Source: Bacteroidales bacterium (lineage in GTDB: Bacteria; Bacteroidota; Bacteroidia; Bacteroidales; WCHB1-69). Taken from it: a DNA stretch of 64,000 bases. The DNA lies in the NCBI GenBank assembly GCA_017443175.1, contig JAFSOZ010000003.1, positions 353,892 through 417,891 of the forward strand, in the 5' to 3' direction. The notes below the pieces were generated by a model. The model did no database searches. It saw nothing but the letters and a program-made list of their open reading frames with translations, and was not told the origin of the DNA. The translations under genes and the position numbers were made by a program. Below are positions 37,573-49,388 of the stretch, piece after piece (within the stretch, counting starts at the first letter, position 1; each line of letters opens with the position of its first letter).

Positions 37573-38361
37573 TTAATAAATGCCCGGGAAAATCTTATAG
37601 CGCTTCAAATCGGTGAACTCTTTTCCGAAAAACTGGGTGTAACGTTCATAGACAGCCTTGGAGCGCGGGATGATATTGGCACAAGTCCAGAGCAGGAATA
37701 CAAAGCCGGAGATGGACCAAGTAAGGATGGCAAAACCCAGCCATTCCAAAATTTCACCCGTGTAGTTTGCGGAGCTGATTCTGTTGAACGGCCAACCTTT
37801 AGGCAAATAGTAGTTATTGTCGGTGATATCGGTCCGCAAAGCGCGTATAATGCGGTCGGAGTGCAGGTTGATGACCATGCCGAACAAAAAGATGCAAGTG
37901 CCGAGAATGAACTGCCACGACCAGAACCAGGAAACCGGATAGGCATCGGCGGGGCAGAAGAAAAAGAGCCAACCGCCTTGCATGATGGCATTCAGAGTAT
38001 TAAACACAAAACCTGTGATAATGATGGAGATGGGCATTTTGCTTTGTCCTTTCATCAAGAGAGGAAAGATGAACGACCTTTGGAAATAGTGGAATTCAAA
38101 GAAGAAAAACATCACAAAGGTCACGATGTTAAACGGTTTGACACCCTCCAAAGTGGAGATATAATAGAGCAACAACATGGTGAAAAACACGGGAGACTCC
38201 ATGATAAACCAACCCAAGTTGCTGCGCACCGACATGCCCCATCGGTTGTTGAAAGTCATACCGTAGGCCGGGGTCACAAACTGCAAGGTGATGAAAACAC
38301 CTACACCGAGTACCGACATCACAATCAGGATATACTCATATATCTGGCTGAAAAGTTCCAT
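37573..38361 (-). CDS. Steroid 5-alpha-reductase-like (3-oxo-5-alpha-steroid 4-dehydrogenase family) membrane protein
   Basis: 262 residues, polytopic with about six membrane helices. The C-terminal half has the family signature: INLHSDRIIRALR, LPKGWPFNRISSANYTGEILEWLGFAILT, and the end SKAVYERYTQFFGKEFTDLKRYKIFPGIY (compare the conserved HxxYxxxFxxYPxxRxxxxPxx of reductases). Family members reduce an enone double bond of sterols or fatty acyl chains with NADPH; the natural substrate in Bacteroidota is not known. It follows the glycosyltransferase by 12 bp and precedes the Rieske-like lipoprotein by 5 bp, so the three form one operon. Confidence 0.9.
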   Translation of the reverse strand: MELFSQIYEYILIVMSVLGVGVFITLQFVTPAYGMTFNNRWGMSVRSNLGWFIMESPVFFTMLLLYYISTLEGVKPFNIVTFVMFFFFEFHYFQRSFIFPLLMKGQSKMPISIIITGFVFNTLNAIMQGGWLFFFCPADAYPVSWFWSWQFILGTCIFLFGMVINLHSDRIIRALRTDITDNNYYLPKGWPFNRISSANYTGEILEWLGFAILTWSISGFVFLLWTCANIIPRSKAVYERYTQFFGKEFTDLKRYKIFPGIY

Positions 38362-38373
38362 AATCTGCTGTTT

Positions 38374-39384
38374 TTAGGAAAAATCTGTTCCGTTAAAAAT
38401 CTTTTTGCGTTTGAAATAATGCAGAAAAACGACCGACTTCGGATAGGTGTCGGTGTATGCCAGTTTGGGAAGCGTATTGCGTTTGGCCTTGCAGGAGGCG
38501 TAATTCTTGTAGAAATCGCGCATGGCCTTATAGACAGCGATAAAATCCTTGAAATGTCCTTGCAAAAGGAAGAACACAGCGGCTACCTGATCCAGGAAAA
38601 ACTTCACCACCAAAGTCCGTTTGATGCGTTCTTCGGGCAAGTTTTTGAGCAGCAGGAACAGGTTGTTGCGGAAGTTGAGATACGTTTTGTAGGAGTTATT
38701 CTTGGGCAGGGTGCCGCCGCCGATATGATATACGACCGAGTTGGGGTTGAATTTGATTTTGTAGCCCGTATTCTTGATACGCCAGCAGAAGTCAATTTCT
38801 TCCATGTGAGCGAAGAAGTCGGGGTCGAGGCCGCCCATGGTGCGATAGACGTCGCTGCGCACGAACATGGCTGCACCGGAGGCCCAAAAAATGTCCGCCT
38901 CCGTGTCGTACTGCCCGTGGTCCTTCTCTATGTTGCCGAACACGCGCCCGCGACAGAACGGGTAGCCGTATTTGTCGATGTAACCGCCCGCGGCCCCTGC
39001 ATACTCAAACTCGTCGCGATGGTGGTACGACAGCAACTTGGGCTGCACGGCCGCAATGGTCTCGTTGGTGTCCATCATCTCCACAATGGGCTCTATCCAA
39101 TGCTTCGTAACCTCAATGTCGGAGTTCAGCAGGCAGAAATATTGCGCATCCACCTTCTCCAGAGCCATATTGTAGCCGCGGGCAAAGCCCTCGTTGCGCT
39201 CGTGCTCCAGCACGCGAATCTGAGGATAACTTGCCTTGAGAAAGGGAACAGAGTCATCGGAAGAGGCGTTGTCCGCCACCACAATCTCCGCATAATCAGG
39301 CAAATATCTGACCAATGCAGGTAAAAACTGCTCCAGGAATTTCTTCCCGTTCCAATTCAATATGACGACAGCAAGCTTTGCCAT
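38374..39384 (-). CDS. Family 2 glycosyltransferase
   Basis: 336 residues, GT-A fold: KLAVVILNWNGKKFLEQFLP at the start, YAEIVVADNASSDDSVPFL (nucleotide-binding Asp), FARGYNMALEKVDAQYFCLLNSDIEV (DxD-like NSD), ASGAAMFVRSDVYRTMGGLDPDFFAHMEEIDFCWR with the acceptor/ED region, then a C-terminal segment with one or two hydrophobic stretches near 270-290. This is the rhamnosyl/galactofuranosyl-like GT2 type often found with surface polysaccharide. ATG 39384 was preferred (MAKLAVVILNWNG) over an ATG 24 bp upstream, because the promoter lies between 39406 and 39413. First gene of a three-gene operon. Confidence 0.92.
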   Translation of the reverse strand: MAKLAVVILNWNGKKFLEQFLPALVRYLPDYAEIVVADNASSDDSVPFLKASYPQIRVLEHERNEGFARGYNMALEKVDAQYFCLLNSDIEVTKHWIEPIVEMMDTNETIAAVQPKLLSYHHRDEFEYAGAAGGYIDKYGYPFCRGRVFGNIEKDHGQYDTEADIFWASGAAMFVRSDVYRTMGGLDPDFFAHMEEIDFCWRIKNTGYKIKFNPNSVVYHIGGGTLPKNNSYKTYLNFRNNLFLLLKNLPEERIKRTLVVKFFLDQVAAVFFLLQGHFKDFIAVYKAMRDFYKNYASCKAKRNTLPKLAYTDTYPKSVVFLHYFKRKKIFNGTDFS

Positions 39385-39405
39385 GTGGTTCTCAATTAAA
39401 GAGTG

Positions 39406-39413
39406 CAAAGATA
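39406..39413 (-). promoter_or_regulatory. -7 promoter element of the glycosyltransferase operon
   Basis: TATCTTTG on the minus strand, 21 bp before the start at 39384 and only 14 bp downstream of the beta-galactosidase stop. Confidence 0.65.
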
Positions 39414-39426
39414 AAAAAATTCTGTA

Positions 39427-43209
<3,783 letters not shown>

Positions 43210-43221
43210 CTATTGTTTTTA

Positions 43222-43527
43222 TTACTCCTGCGTTTTGCCATTATACATTGGCGACGCTTCTGCCGCCCTACCAAAAAGATCCTCCAATTCGCCATATTCA
43301 TAAAGGATGTCGCTTGGAAGATCAATGTTTTCATTCCAATACACACATGTTCTGCTGGTGTCAAGTTTCACATTACGCCATAGTTCAGAATCCGTTTTCA
43401 ACTCTTTGAAAACAGGAATTTGATCAATATCTTCCTTTACATCATACAGCATCGTTTTTTCATCATCAAAAACGACACGAAGAATGAAATTGTCAAGAGG
43501 GGTTATGGTTTTAATTCTAGGTATCAT
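43222..43527 (-). CDS. DUF2442 domain protein
   Basis: A 101-residue small cytosolic protein matching the DUF2442 pattern: ITPLDNFILRVVFDDEKTMLYDVKEDI, a middle VFKELKTDSELWRNVKLDTSRTCVYWNENIDLPSDILYEYG. This family is usually encoded next to DUF4160, as here (1 bp apart), and the pair is sometimes listed as toxin-antitoxin-like without firm proof. It ends 18 bp before the beta-galactosidase start; the three genes appear to be one transcript. Confidence 0.85.
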   Translation of the reverse strand: MIPRIKTITPLDNFILRVVFDDEKTMLYDVKEDIDQIPVFKELKTDSELWRNVKLDTSRTCVYWNENIDLPSDILYEYGELEDLFGRAAEASPMYNGKTQE

Positions 43528-43528
43528 A

Positions 43529-43783
43529 TTATTCGAGCGGGGGGATTTTGGTTAAAACTTGTGAATTCCACATTTGTAGCAACTCTTCCTTGTGAATGAT
43601 AAGCCACTCTTTTACAAGGGATTGCGCTTTAGCAGGCAGATCACCTTCCATCATTTCTAAAGTGAACAAATTAAAAAGTCCAACGTGTTCGTTATAAATG
43701 GCATGGATATGAGCAGGATTATGTTCTTTAGGCTTATAGAACATTTTAATGATGATTCCGTAAAAGTGAGATATTTCTGGCAT
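43529..43783 (-). CDS. DUF4160 domain protein
   Basis: An 84-residue small protein of the DUF4160 family: MPEISHFYGIIIKMFYKP at the start, the conserved EHNPAHIHAIYNEHVGLFNL with the His-containing motif, and a helical end with AKAQSLVKEWLIIHKEELLQMW. It is the first gene of the DUF4160-DUF2442 pair, which recurs across many bacteria with unknown role. A Bacteroidota promoter element stands 24 bp upstream. Confidence 0.87.
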   Translation of the reverse strand: MPEISHFYGIIIKMFYKPKEHNPAHIHAIYNEHVGLFNLFTLEMMEGDLPAKAQSLVKEWLIIHKEELLQMWNSQVLTKIPPLE

Positions 43784-43806
43784 GTTTTCATTATTTGATT
43801 GGTTTG

Positions 43807-43814
43807 CAAAGATA
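43807..43814 (-). promoter_or_regulatory. -7 promoter element of the DUF4160-DUF2442-beta-galactosidase operon
   Basis: TATCTTTG on the minus strand, 24 bp before the DUF4160 start. No other TAnnTTTG element was found before the beta-galactosidase gene. Confidence 0.65.
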
Positions 43815-43873
43815 CATTTTTTTCAATATGCTTTAGACTTATTTGTTTAGTGTATCTTTTTCAAAAGAATTAT

Positions 43874-43881
43874 TATTTTTG
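43874..43881 (+). promoter_or_regulatory. -7 promoter element of the BspA-like gene
   Basis: TATTTTTG, 23 bp before the ATG at 43904; divergent from the element at 43807. Confidence 0.6.
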
Positions 43882-43903
43882 CTCCCAAATAATCATCGCC
43901 CCT

Positions 43904-44980
43904 ATGAAAAAGTTTTTCATCCTCCTCTTCATTGCGGCGCTGGCTTTCACTGCAAACGCCCAAGATTTCTCCGCTGTTTGCGAAACCGGCCAGACGTTGT
44001 ATTACAAAATCAAAGACAAAACAAGCCATCAGGTCGAAGTGGTTGGGCCTGGCTATATGTCTTATTACCAAAACAGGCGGGTCATGTATCCGTGGGAGGG
44101 GTTTGAAAAGCCGACCGGAAAAGTGGTATTGCCCAGCCACGTGGAATACAACGGTGTGAACTATGAGGTTGTTTCCATCAACATGCGGGCATTTGAAGGG
44201 TGTAGCGAAATGACCTCCATCACCATTCCGAATACCATAACAGATGTTGATCCCGTCTCTTTCGAAAAGTGCAGAAATTTGTCGGAAATACGCGTGCTTC
44301 CTGGCAATCCCGTCTATGATTCCAGAGATAATTGCAACGCCGTCATCAAGACAAAAGAGAACGAGTTGGTTTTCGGATGCAAGAACACCGTGATTCCCAA
44401 AACGGTCACCTCCTTGGGGTGGTATGCATTCCGCGGCAGCGGTTTGACCTCCATTACGATCCCCAACACCCTGGAATACATCTCCTCGGATGCCTTTTAC
44501 AACTGCTGGATAACCTCCTTGATCATTCCCAGTTCCATCCAAGGCATTGGCACATCTCCTTTCGATTGCAACATGGTCACGGCCTCACTGACCAACACGC
44601 CGCTCCAGCTTGAGGTGGGCAAATACTATTTTGAAGAGTATTATGATGAAGATGGCTATGCGATGGAAGCCCTCGTGGTCCCATGCGGCATGAAGAAGAC
44701 GTATGAAAAATCTCCGTGGGGCAAATATTTCGTGATTTGGGAACATTGCGACACATATTCCATCGATGTTAAAAACGAAGCGGATGGCGTGGTGATGCTA
44801 TCGACCAACAAAGCCAAATTCGGCGAGACGGTGAGTGTATATTACAGGACAGAACAGTATTCGGAGGATTATTACCTCGTTGTTTGCAGTAGCGATTCCC
44901 ATAGAGTAATGGTTCCGGTTCGCAGCAACACGTTCATCATGCCGCCCTACGATGTGACCATAGAGATATTCAAGCGCTGA
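43904..44980 (+). CDS. BspA-type leucine-rich repeat protein with C-terminal bacterial repeat, exported
   Basis: 358 residues: signal peptide (cut near ...FTANA-Q), a beta-rich N-terminal region, BspA/LRR_5-type repeats (FEGCSEMTSITIPNTITDVDPVSFEKC, VIPKTVTSLGWYAFRGSGLTSITIPN, YISSDAFYNCWITSLIIPSSI), and a C-terminal InlB-type bacterial repeat (about 300-358: VKNEADGVVMLSTNKAKFGETVSV ... MPPYDVTIEIF). I see no type IX sorting domain. Such proteins are surface or secreted adhesins in Bacteroidota. It converges on the first of three tandem paralogues with a 2-bp gap. Confidence 0.87.
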   Translation: MKKFFILLFIAALAFTANAQDFSAVCETGQTLYYKIKDKTSHQVEVVGPGYMSYYQNRRVMYPWEGFEKPTGKVVLPSHVEYNGVNYEVVSINMRAFEGCSEMTSITIPNTITDVDPVSFEKCRNLSEIRVLPGNPVYDSRDNCNAVIKTKENELVFGCKNTVIPKTVTSLGWYAFRGSGLTSITIPNTLEYISSDAFYNCWITSLIIPSSIQGIGTSPFDCNMVTASLTNTPLQLEVGKYYFEEYYDEDGYAMEALVVPCGMKKTYEKSPWGKYFVIWEHCDTYSIDVKNEADGVVMLSTNKAKFGETVSVYYRTEQYSEDYYLVVCSSDSHRVMVPVRSNTFIMPPYDVTIEIFKR

Positions 44981-44982
44981 TG

Positions 44983-46002
44983 CTATTGTTTTTTCTTCAT
45001 TCTATTCAAGTACGGCAGAATATATTTCCGCAAATCCAATCGGTATAAACGCGCCGGAAAATCAAAGGTGATACCCATCTTGGTGGTGGTGAAATGCTCA
45101 CACGTAAGATAATAATCCAATCCGTTTGATGTGGCAATGGCCTCAATCTGCGCCTTAACACCAAGGCCGAAATCCAATCGCCGCTTGTTTCCCGATAAGA
45201 AATCATCATCCTTAAAATCATACAACAAAACAATAAAAGGATGTAGCGCCGACAGAAGATTTTTCTTGTCGTAATCGTAACCACACAAAACAATCAACTG
45301 ATATTCAGGCAGGTATATTACACCTGTAATCAACCCTTTAACATTGTATGTCCCACAACGATGGGCAATATAGGTACCAGGCGTTTTGGGAAGACTGTAA
45401 ATAGTGGTCTTTCTGGAGACCCATTGCTTGGTAAAAAGATAGATGCTGTCTTTCGTAACAACAAACGCCTCACAATCAAAGTCATTGGCATTCAGGCGAG
45501 CCGTGAAATCGGTTTGATCTTCGTAGGAAAACCGTATGGTATCAACCTTATAAACTTTATTCTGAATGGAATCCTTTCTGATACGCAGGATTTGGAGATC
45601 CTTTCTTTCCCCACTATTATTGCCTATATCTCCAAAATAAAGATATAAACTGTCTTGTGCAATTTCTTCCGTATCCTGATTTTTTATCCCTTTAAGACAA
45701 AGTGTTTCCGATATTGCCGCACTGATGCTGTCAATCCGATACAAACATTTGTCTTTGTGATCATTATAAGTCCAATAGTTCTTATTCCAATAAATAAGCG
45801 ATGAGGTTCCTTTCACTAACGTGTCCAACTCACCTATCACAGTGGCCTTGATGATTGCGGAAGCATACTTGCATTTACCGTCGTTGATGATGGCTTTGGC
45901 ATTATAGTTGGAGGCCAGCGGGTCGGTGCAGCCGCACACTTGCGCTCGGCACCAACCGACAGTGGCAAGCATCAAACCAAAAACGATAATAAATCTACGC
46001 AT
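44983..46002 (-). CDS. Exported CGCTD-motif protein, paralogue A (no sorting domain)
   Basis: 339 residues: signal peptide (cut near ...WCRA-Q), then VCGCTDPLASNYNAKAIINDGKCKY, a short Cys/Asp/Asn motif common at the ends of secreted Bacteroidota proteins (probably a calcium- or disulfide-stabilised knot). A 290-residue domain with repeated strand pairs follows (SSLIYWNKNYWTYNDHKDKCLYRID, YLYFGDIGNNSGERKDLQILRI, FDCEAFVVTKDSIYLFTKQW, YIAHRCGTYNVKGLITG, LDYYLTCEH), suggesting a beta-propeller. It ends without a type IX domain. It lies 39 bp behind paralogue B and has no promoter of its own, so it is probably co-transcribed with it. Confidence 0.78.
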   Translation of the reverse strand: MRRFIIVFGLMLATVGWCRAQVCGCTDPLASNYNAKAIINDGKCKYASAIIKATVIGELDTLVKGTSSLIYWNKNYWTYNDHKDKCLYRIDSISAAISETLCLKGIKNQDTEEIAQDSLYLYFGDIGNNSGERKDLQILRIRKDSIQNKVYKVDTIRFSYEDQTDFTARLNANDFDCEAFVVTKDSIYLFTKQWVSRKTTIYSLPKTPGTYIAHRCGTYNVKGLITGVIYLPEYQLIVLCGYDYDKKNLLSALHPFIVLLYDFKDDDFLSGNKRRLDFGLGVKAQIEAIATSNGLDYYLTCEHFTTTKMGITFDFPARLYRLDLRKYILPYLNRMKKKQ

Positions 46003-46041
46003 GGGGAAAACTGTACGGGGTCAAAATTCATTGTTTTTTAC

Positions 46042-47319
46042 TCACTTTTTAATAAAAGATATCTTCTTCAGGCTCCCGTTTTTCCAAACCGATAAAATAT
46101 ATTGCCCAGCGGGCATGTTTCTGTTACCCAATGAGATAGTTTTATCATCCAACATGCCTCCCGCCACTTTCTGACCCCTAAGATTGTATATTTCATAAAC
46201 CGCCCCGACGAGATCCTGCGGAAAATCAATGTTAATCCTGTCGCTTACGGGATTGGGATAAATCCGGAAATTCTCTTCGGACAAATTCGGCACGACATCA
46301 GGATTGTCAGAGATGCCAAACTGGCTCAAGTAGGGAAGAAGATATTCGCGTAAGTTCAACCGTTGGAGTGCTGGTGAAATATCTATAACATAATCCATTA
46401 CGGAAAAAGAAGTCTGCTCGTTGGTGATGTAGTAATCCAAGGCATTGTGGGTGGCAATAGCTTCAATCTGAGCCCGGGTCGAGAAATCGAAATCCAGTCG
46501 CCGTTTATTACCCGAAAAGAATCTATTTCCTTGAAAATCATACAATAATATCATAAACGGATGAAGCGATGACATTAAATTCACCGGGTCATAATCATAG
46601 CCGCAAAGAACAACCAGTCGATATTCAGGCATGTATGCAGCTCCCGTAACCAGTCCACCCACATTATAGCTTTCGTGCCGGCGCGCGATGTGGGTGCCGG
46701 GGGTCTTGGGAATGCTGTAAATCGTGGTCTGGGTAGAGACCCACTCCTTGGTAAAGATATAGATGCTGTCGTCGGTGACAATGAACGCCTCGCAATCAAA
46801 GTCGGTGGCCTGGGGATTGGGTGTAAAATCCGTTTGGTCCTCGTAGGAAAACCTTATTGTATCTATCACAACCATCTGATGCAAAATAGACACCTTGCTG
46901 ATTCGTAATATTTGGAGATCCTGCCGGTTTCCGTTGTTATTGCCCACATCACCGAAATACAAGTAGAGACTGTCTTGGGAGATTTCCTCCACATCATCAT
47001 TTCGGAGGCCGTTGATACAGAAGGTTTCCATGAGGTACGCGCTGGTGGAGTCAATACGATAAAGGCAATTGTCGTTGTGATCGTTAAAGGTCCAGAAACC
47101 ATTGTCCCAATAGAGCAGAGACGAGGATCCCTGCATCAGCGGATCCAGCAAGCCCACCCCATCCGCCGTTATGATGGTCGTGGCATACACGCATCCCCCG
47201 TCGTTGCTGGTGGCATTGGGGTTGTAATTGACCGCCAGCGAATCGGTGCACCCGCACACCTGAGCTTGGACGCAAAAGGCAGTAAGAAACAGCAGAAATA
47301 GGACAACGATATTTCGCAT
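46042..47319 (-). CDS. Exported CGCTD-motif protein, paralogue B, with type IX sorting domain
   Basis: 425 residues: signal peptide (MRNIVVLFLLFLTAFCVQA), the motif VCGCTDSLAVNYNPNATSNDGGCVY, the same predicted propeller domain as its neighbours, and, only in this copy, a C-terminal type IX sorting domain (about 350-425: FRIYPNPVSDRINIDFP, YEIYNLRGQKVAGG, NMPAGQYILSVWKNGSLKKISFIK). It should be exported through the PorU/PorV pathway encoded elsewhere in the window. The start at 47319 was chosen since the promoter lies at 47339-47346, inside the longer open frame. Function of the domain is unknown. Confidence 0.82.
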   Translation of the reverse strand: MRNIVVLFLLFLTAFCVQAQVCGCTDSLAVNYNPNATSNDGGCVYATTIITADGVGLLDPLMQGSSSLLYWDNGFWTFNDHNDNCLYRIDSTSAYLMETFCINGLRNDDVEEISQDSLYLYFGDVGNNNGNRQDLQILRISKVSILHQMVVIDTIRFSYEDQTDFTPNPQATDFDCEAFIVTDDSIYIFTKEWVSTQTTIYSIPKTPGTHIARRHESYNVGGLVTGAAYMPEYRLVVLCGYDYDPVNLMSSLHPFMILLYDFQGNRFFSGNKRRLDFDFSTRAQIEAIATHNALDYYITNEQTSFSVMDYVIDISPALQRLNLREYLLPYLSQFGISDNPDVVPNLSEENFRIYPNPVSDRINIDFPQDLVGAVYEIYNLRGQKVAGGMLDDKTISLGNRNMPAGQYILSVWKNGSLKKISFIKK

Positions 47320-47338
47320 AGCAAAACAATAACAGATG

Positions 47339-47346
47339 CAAAGGTA
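47339..47346 (-). promoter_or_regulatory. -7 promoter element of paralogues B and A
   Basis: TACCTTTG on the minus strand, 19 bp before the start at 47319. The surrounding 30 bp are nearly identical to those at 48475-48505. Confidence 0.7.
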
Positions 47347-47453
47347 CATTTTTTTCATCATTGTGGCATTTATGAAATTATTTGCTACTTTTGCTTCATT
47401 GTCCTTTTCGCCGCCGCGAAAGGGAGATATTTACCAATCTGATATTCAAACGA

Positions 47454-48467
47454 TTATTTACCTTCCGCCTTTATAAACGGTAGCAAATATTTTCGCAAAT
47501 CCAACCGGTACAGCTGCGCCGGAAAATCGAAGGTAATCCCCATCTTGGTGGTGGTGAAATGCTCGCAAGTGAGGTAGAAATCCAATCCGTTTGAGGTGGC
47601 TATGCCCTCAATCTGCGCCTTGACTCCGGAGCCGAAGTCCAAGCGCCGCTTGTTACCCGAAAAGAAAAATCCATCCTTATAATCATAAAGCAATACAATA
47701 AAGGGGTGCAATGCCGACAAAATGTTCCGCTTGTCATAATCGTATCCACAAAGGACAACCAGTTGATATTCAGGGATGTATATTGCACCCGTAATCAGCC
47801 CTTTCACGTTATAGGTCTCGCGCCGATACGCAATATGGGTGCCGGGCGTTTTGGGAATGCTATAAATGGTAGTCTTACGGGAAACCCATTGCTTGGTAAA
47901 GAGATAGATGCTGTCTTTCGTAACCACAAACGCCTCACAATCAAAGTCAGTGGCGTTCAGCCGAGCCGTGAAATCGGTTTGATCTTCGTATGAGAACCGG
48001 ATGGTATCAACTTTATAAACTTTATTCCGGATGGCATCCTTTCTGATACGCAGGATTTGGAGATCCTTTCTTTTCCCACTATTATTGCCTATATCACCAA
48101 AATACAGATACTCATCATCTTGTGAAATTTCTTCGGTGTCGAAATTCCGTATTTTATTCATACAAAGTGTCTCCGCTGTGGCTGCATTTGTGCTGTCAAT
48201 CCGATAGAGACAATTGTCATTGTGGTCATTGTATGTCCAATAGTTATTGTTCCAATAGAGCAGCGAGGAGGTCCCTTGTATCAGGGGATCCAGCTTGCCC
48301 AACACTTCAGCCTTGATGACTGAGTGAGCATACTTGCATGTACCGTCGTTGACCATGGCCTTGCCATTGTAGTTCAGGGCCATCGGGTCGGTGCACCCGC
48401 ACACCTGCGCCCGGACGCAAAAGGCGGTGACGGAAAGAAGCAGACAGAAGGCAACGACATTTCGCAT
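47454..48467 (-). CDS. Exported CGCTD-motif protein, paralogue C (no sorting domain)
   Basis: 337 residues: signal peptide (MRNVVAFCLLLSVTAFCVRA), motif VCGCTDPMALNYNGKAMVNDGTCKY and the same predicted propeller domain (LLYWNNNYWTYNDHNDNCLYRID, YLYFGDIGNNSGKRKDLQIL, FDCEAFVVTKDSIYLFTKQW). By eye it is closer to paralogue A than to B in the mature domain but closer to B in promoter and signal region, hinting at gene conversion. No type IX domain; it ends at LRKYLLPFIKAEGK. It has its own promoter and a 134-bp gap separates it from paralogue B. Confidence 0.78.
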   Translation of the reverse strand: MRNVVAFCLLLSVTAFCVRAQVCGCTDPMALNYNGKAMVNDGTCKYAHSVIKAEVLGKLDPLIQGTSSLLYWNNNYWTYNDHNDNCLYRIDSTNAATAETLCMNKIRNFDTEEISQDDEYLYFGDIGNNSGKRKDLQILRIRKDAIRNKVYKVDTIRFSYEDQTDFTARLNATDFDCEAFVVTKDSIYLFTKQWVSRKTTIYSIPKTPGTHIAYRRETYNVKGLITGAIYIPEYQLVVLCGYDYDKRNILSALHPFIVLLYDYKDGFFFSGNKRRLDFGSGVKAQIEGIATSNGLDFYLTCEHFTTTKMGITFDFPAQLYRLDLRKYLLPFIKAEGK

Positions 48468-48486
48468 GGCAGAACAATAGTAGATG

Positions 48487-48494
48487 CAAAGGTA
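48487..48494 (-). promoter_or_regulatory. -7 promoter element of paralogue C
   Basis: TACCTTTG on the minus strand, 19 bp before the start at 48467, the same distance as in paralogue B. Confidence 0.7.
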
Positions 48495-48533
48495 CATTTT
48501 TTTCATCAACATGCCTCATTATAATTTATTTAC

Positions 48534-48541
48534 TATTTTTG
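48534..48541 (+). promoter_or_regulatory. -7 promoter element of the FISUMP lipoprotein gene
   Basis: TATTTTTG matches TAnnTTTG, 58 bp before the ATG at 48600; divergent from the element at 48487. Confidence 0.6.
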
Positions 48542-48599
48542 CACCACTTTCTGCTTGTCGGAAGGACATCGTTATCATAACAACTAAAATTCCAAAACT

Positions 48600-49388
48600 A
48601 TGAAAAGAGCATTGAATTTGATGATAGTGGCGGCATTTTCCGCCGCACTATGCCTCACCGCCTGCAATCATGAGAACGGCGACAACAATGGCGGCGACAC
48701 CCCAGAATATCCGACTACACCAATTGTGATTCAAAATGCCGTTCAGGATATTGACGGAAACCAGTACAATGCTGTACGCATGGGTGAACAAGTATGGATG
48801 ACAGAGAACCTCAGAACCACCCGCTACGCAGACGGAACCGAAATACCACTGGGCACCAGTGCATCTTCCACTATCGCGTACCGATATGTCCCTGATGATA
48901 ACCCCTCAAACGTAAATGCTTACGGTTATTTATACAACTGGACGGCGACGATGGGTAATTCGTCATCCAACAGCATCAATTCTGCCCCTGTGCAGGGAAT
49001 ATGTCCCGACGGCTGGCATGTGCCAAGCGATGCAGAATGGACACAAATGACCAACTATGTGGGTGGCAACAGCCAATATGTATGCAATGAAATCAATGGC
49101 AACATAGCGAAAGCTCTGGCATCCACTACGGGTTGGAGCGTCAGTTCCAATTCCTGTGCGGTGGGCAACGACCAGAGTTCCAATAATGCCTCTGGCTTTT
49201 CCGCTCTTCCTGCTGGAGGCTACTACGGAAACCACAGCTATTTCAGTTATCGCGCATACTTTTGGACTGCTGACAAGTTCAACGACTGCAACGCATACAG
49301 CCGCAGGCTCGACTACAACTACGCCGACATAGATAGGAACAACCACGACAAGAGCGACGGATTGTCTGTTCGCTGCGTTCAGGATTAA
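48600..49388 (+). CDS. FISUMP domain lipoprotein
   Basis: A 262-residue lipoprotein (lipobox CLTAC, Cys22, followed by an Asp/Asn/Gly linker). The rest is a Fibrobacter succinogenes major paralogous (FISUMP) domain: VQDIDGNQYNAVRMGEQVWMTENLRTTRYADGTEIP, YGYLYNWTA, GICPDGWHVPSDAEWTQMTNYVGG, ASGFSALPAGGYY, YFWTADKF and the end KSDGLSVRCVQD. The domain is frequent in Bacteroidota surface proteins; its ligand is not known. Its TAA stop overlaps the stop of the convergent trmO gene within the four bases TTAA. Confidence 0.92.
   Translation: MKRALNLMIVAAFSAALCLTACNHENGDNNGGDTPEYPTTPIVIQNAVQDIDGNQYNAVRMGEQVWMTENLRTTRYADGTEIPLGTSASSTIAYRYVPDDNPSNVNAYGYLYNWTATMGNSSSNSINSAPVQGICPDGWHVPSDAEWTQMTNYVGGNSQYVCNEINGNIAKALASTTGWSVSSNSCAVGNDQSSNNASGFSALPAGGYYGNHSYFSYRAYFWTADKFNDCNAYSRRLDYNYADIDRNNHDKSDGLSVRCVQD

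Noticed and set aside
37861..39324. 487-codon plus-strand frame across the glycosyltransferase and reductase genes
   Set aside because: Antisense to two identified genes and crosses their boundary.
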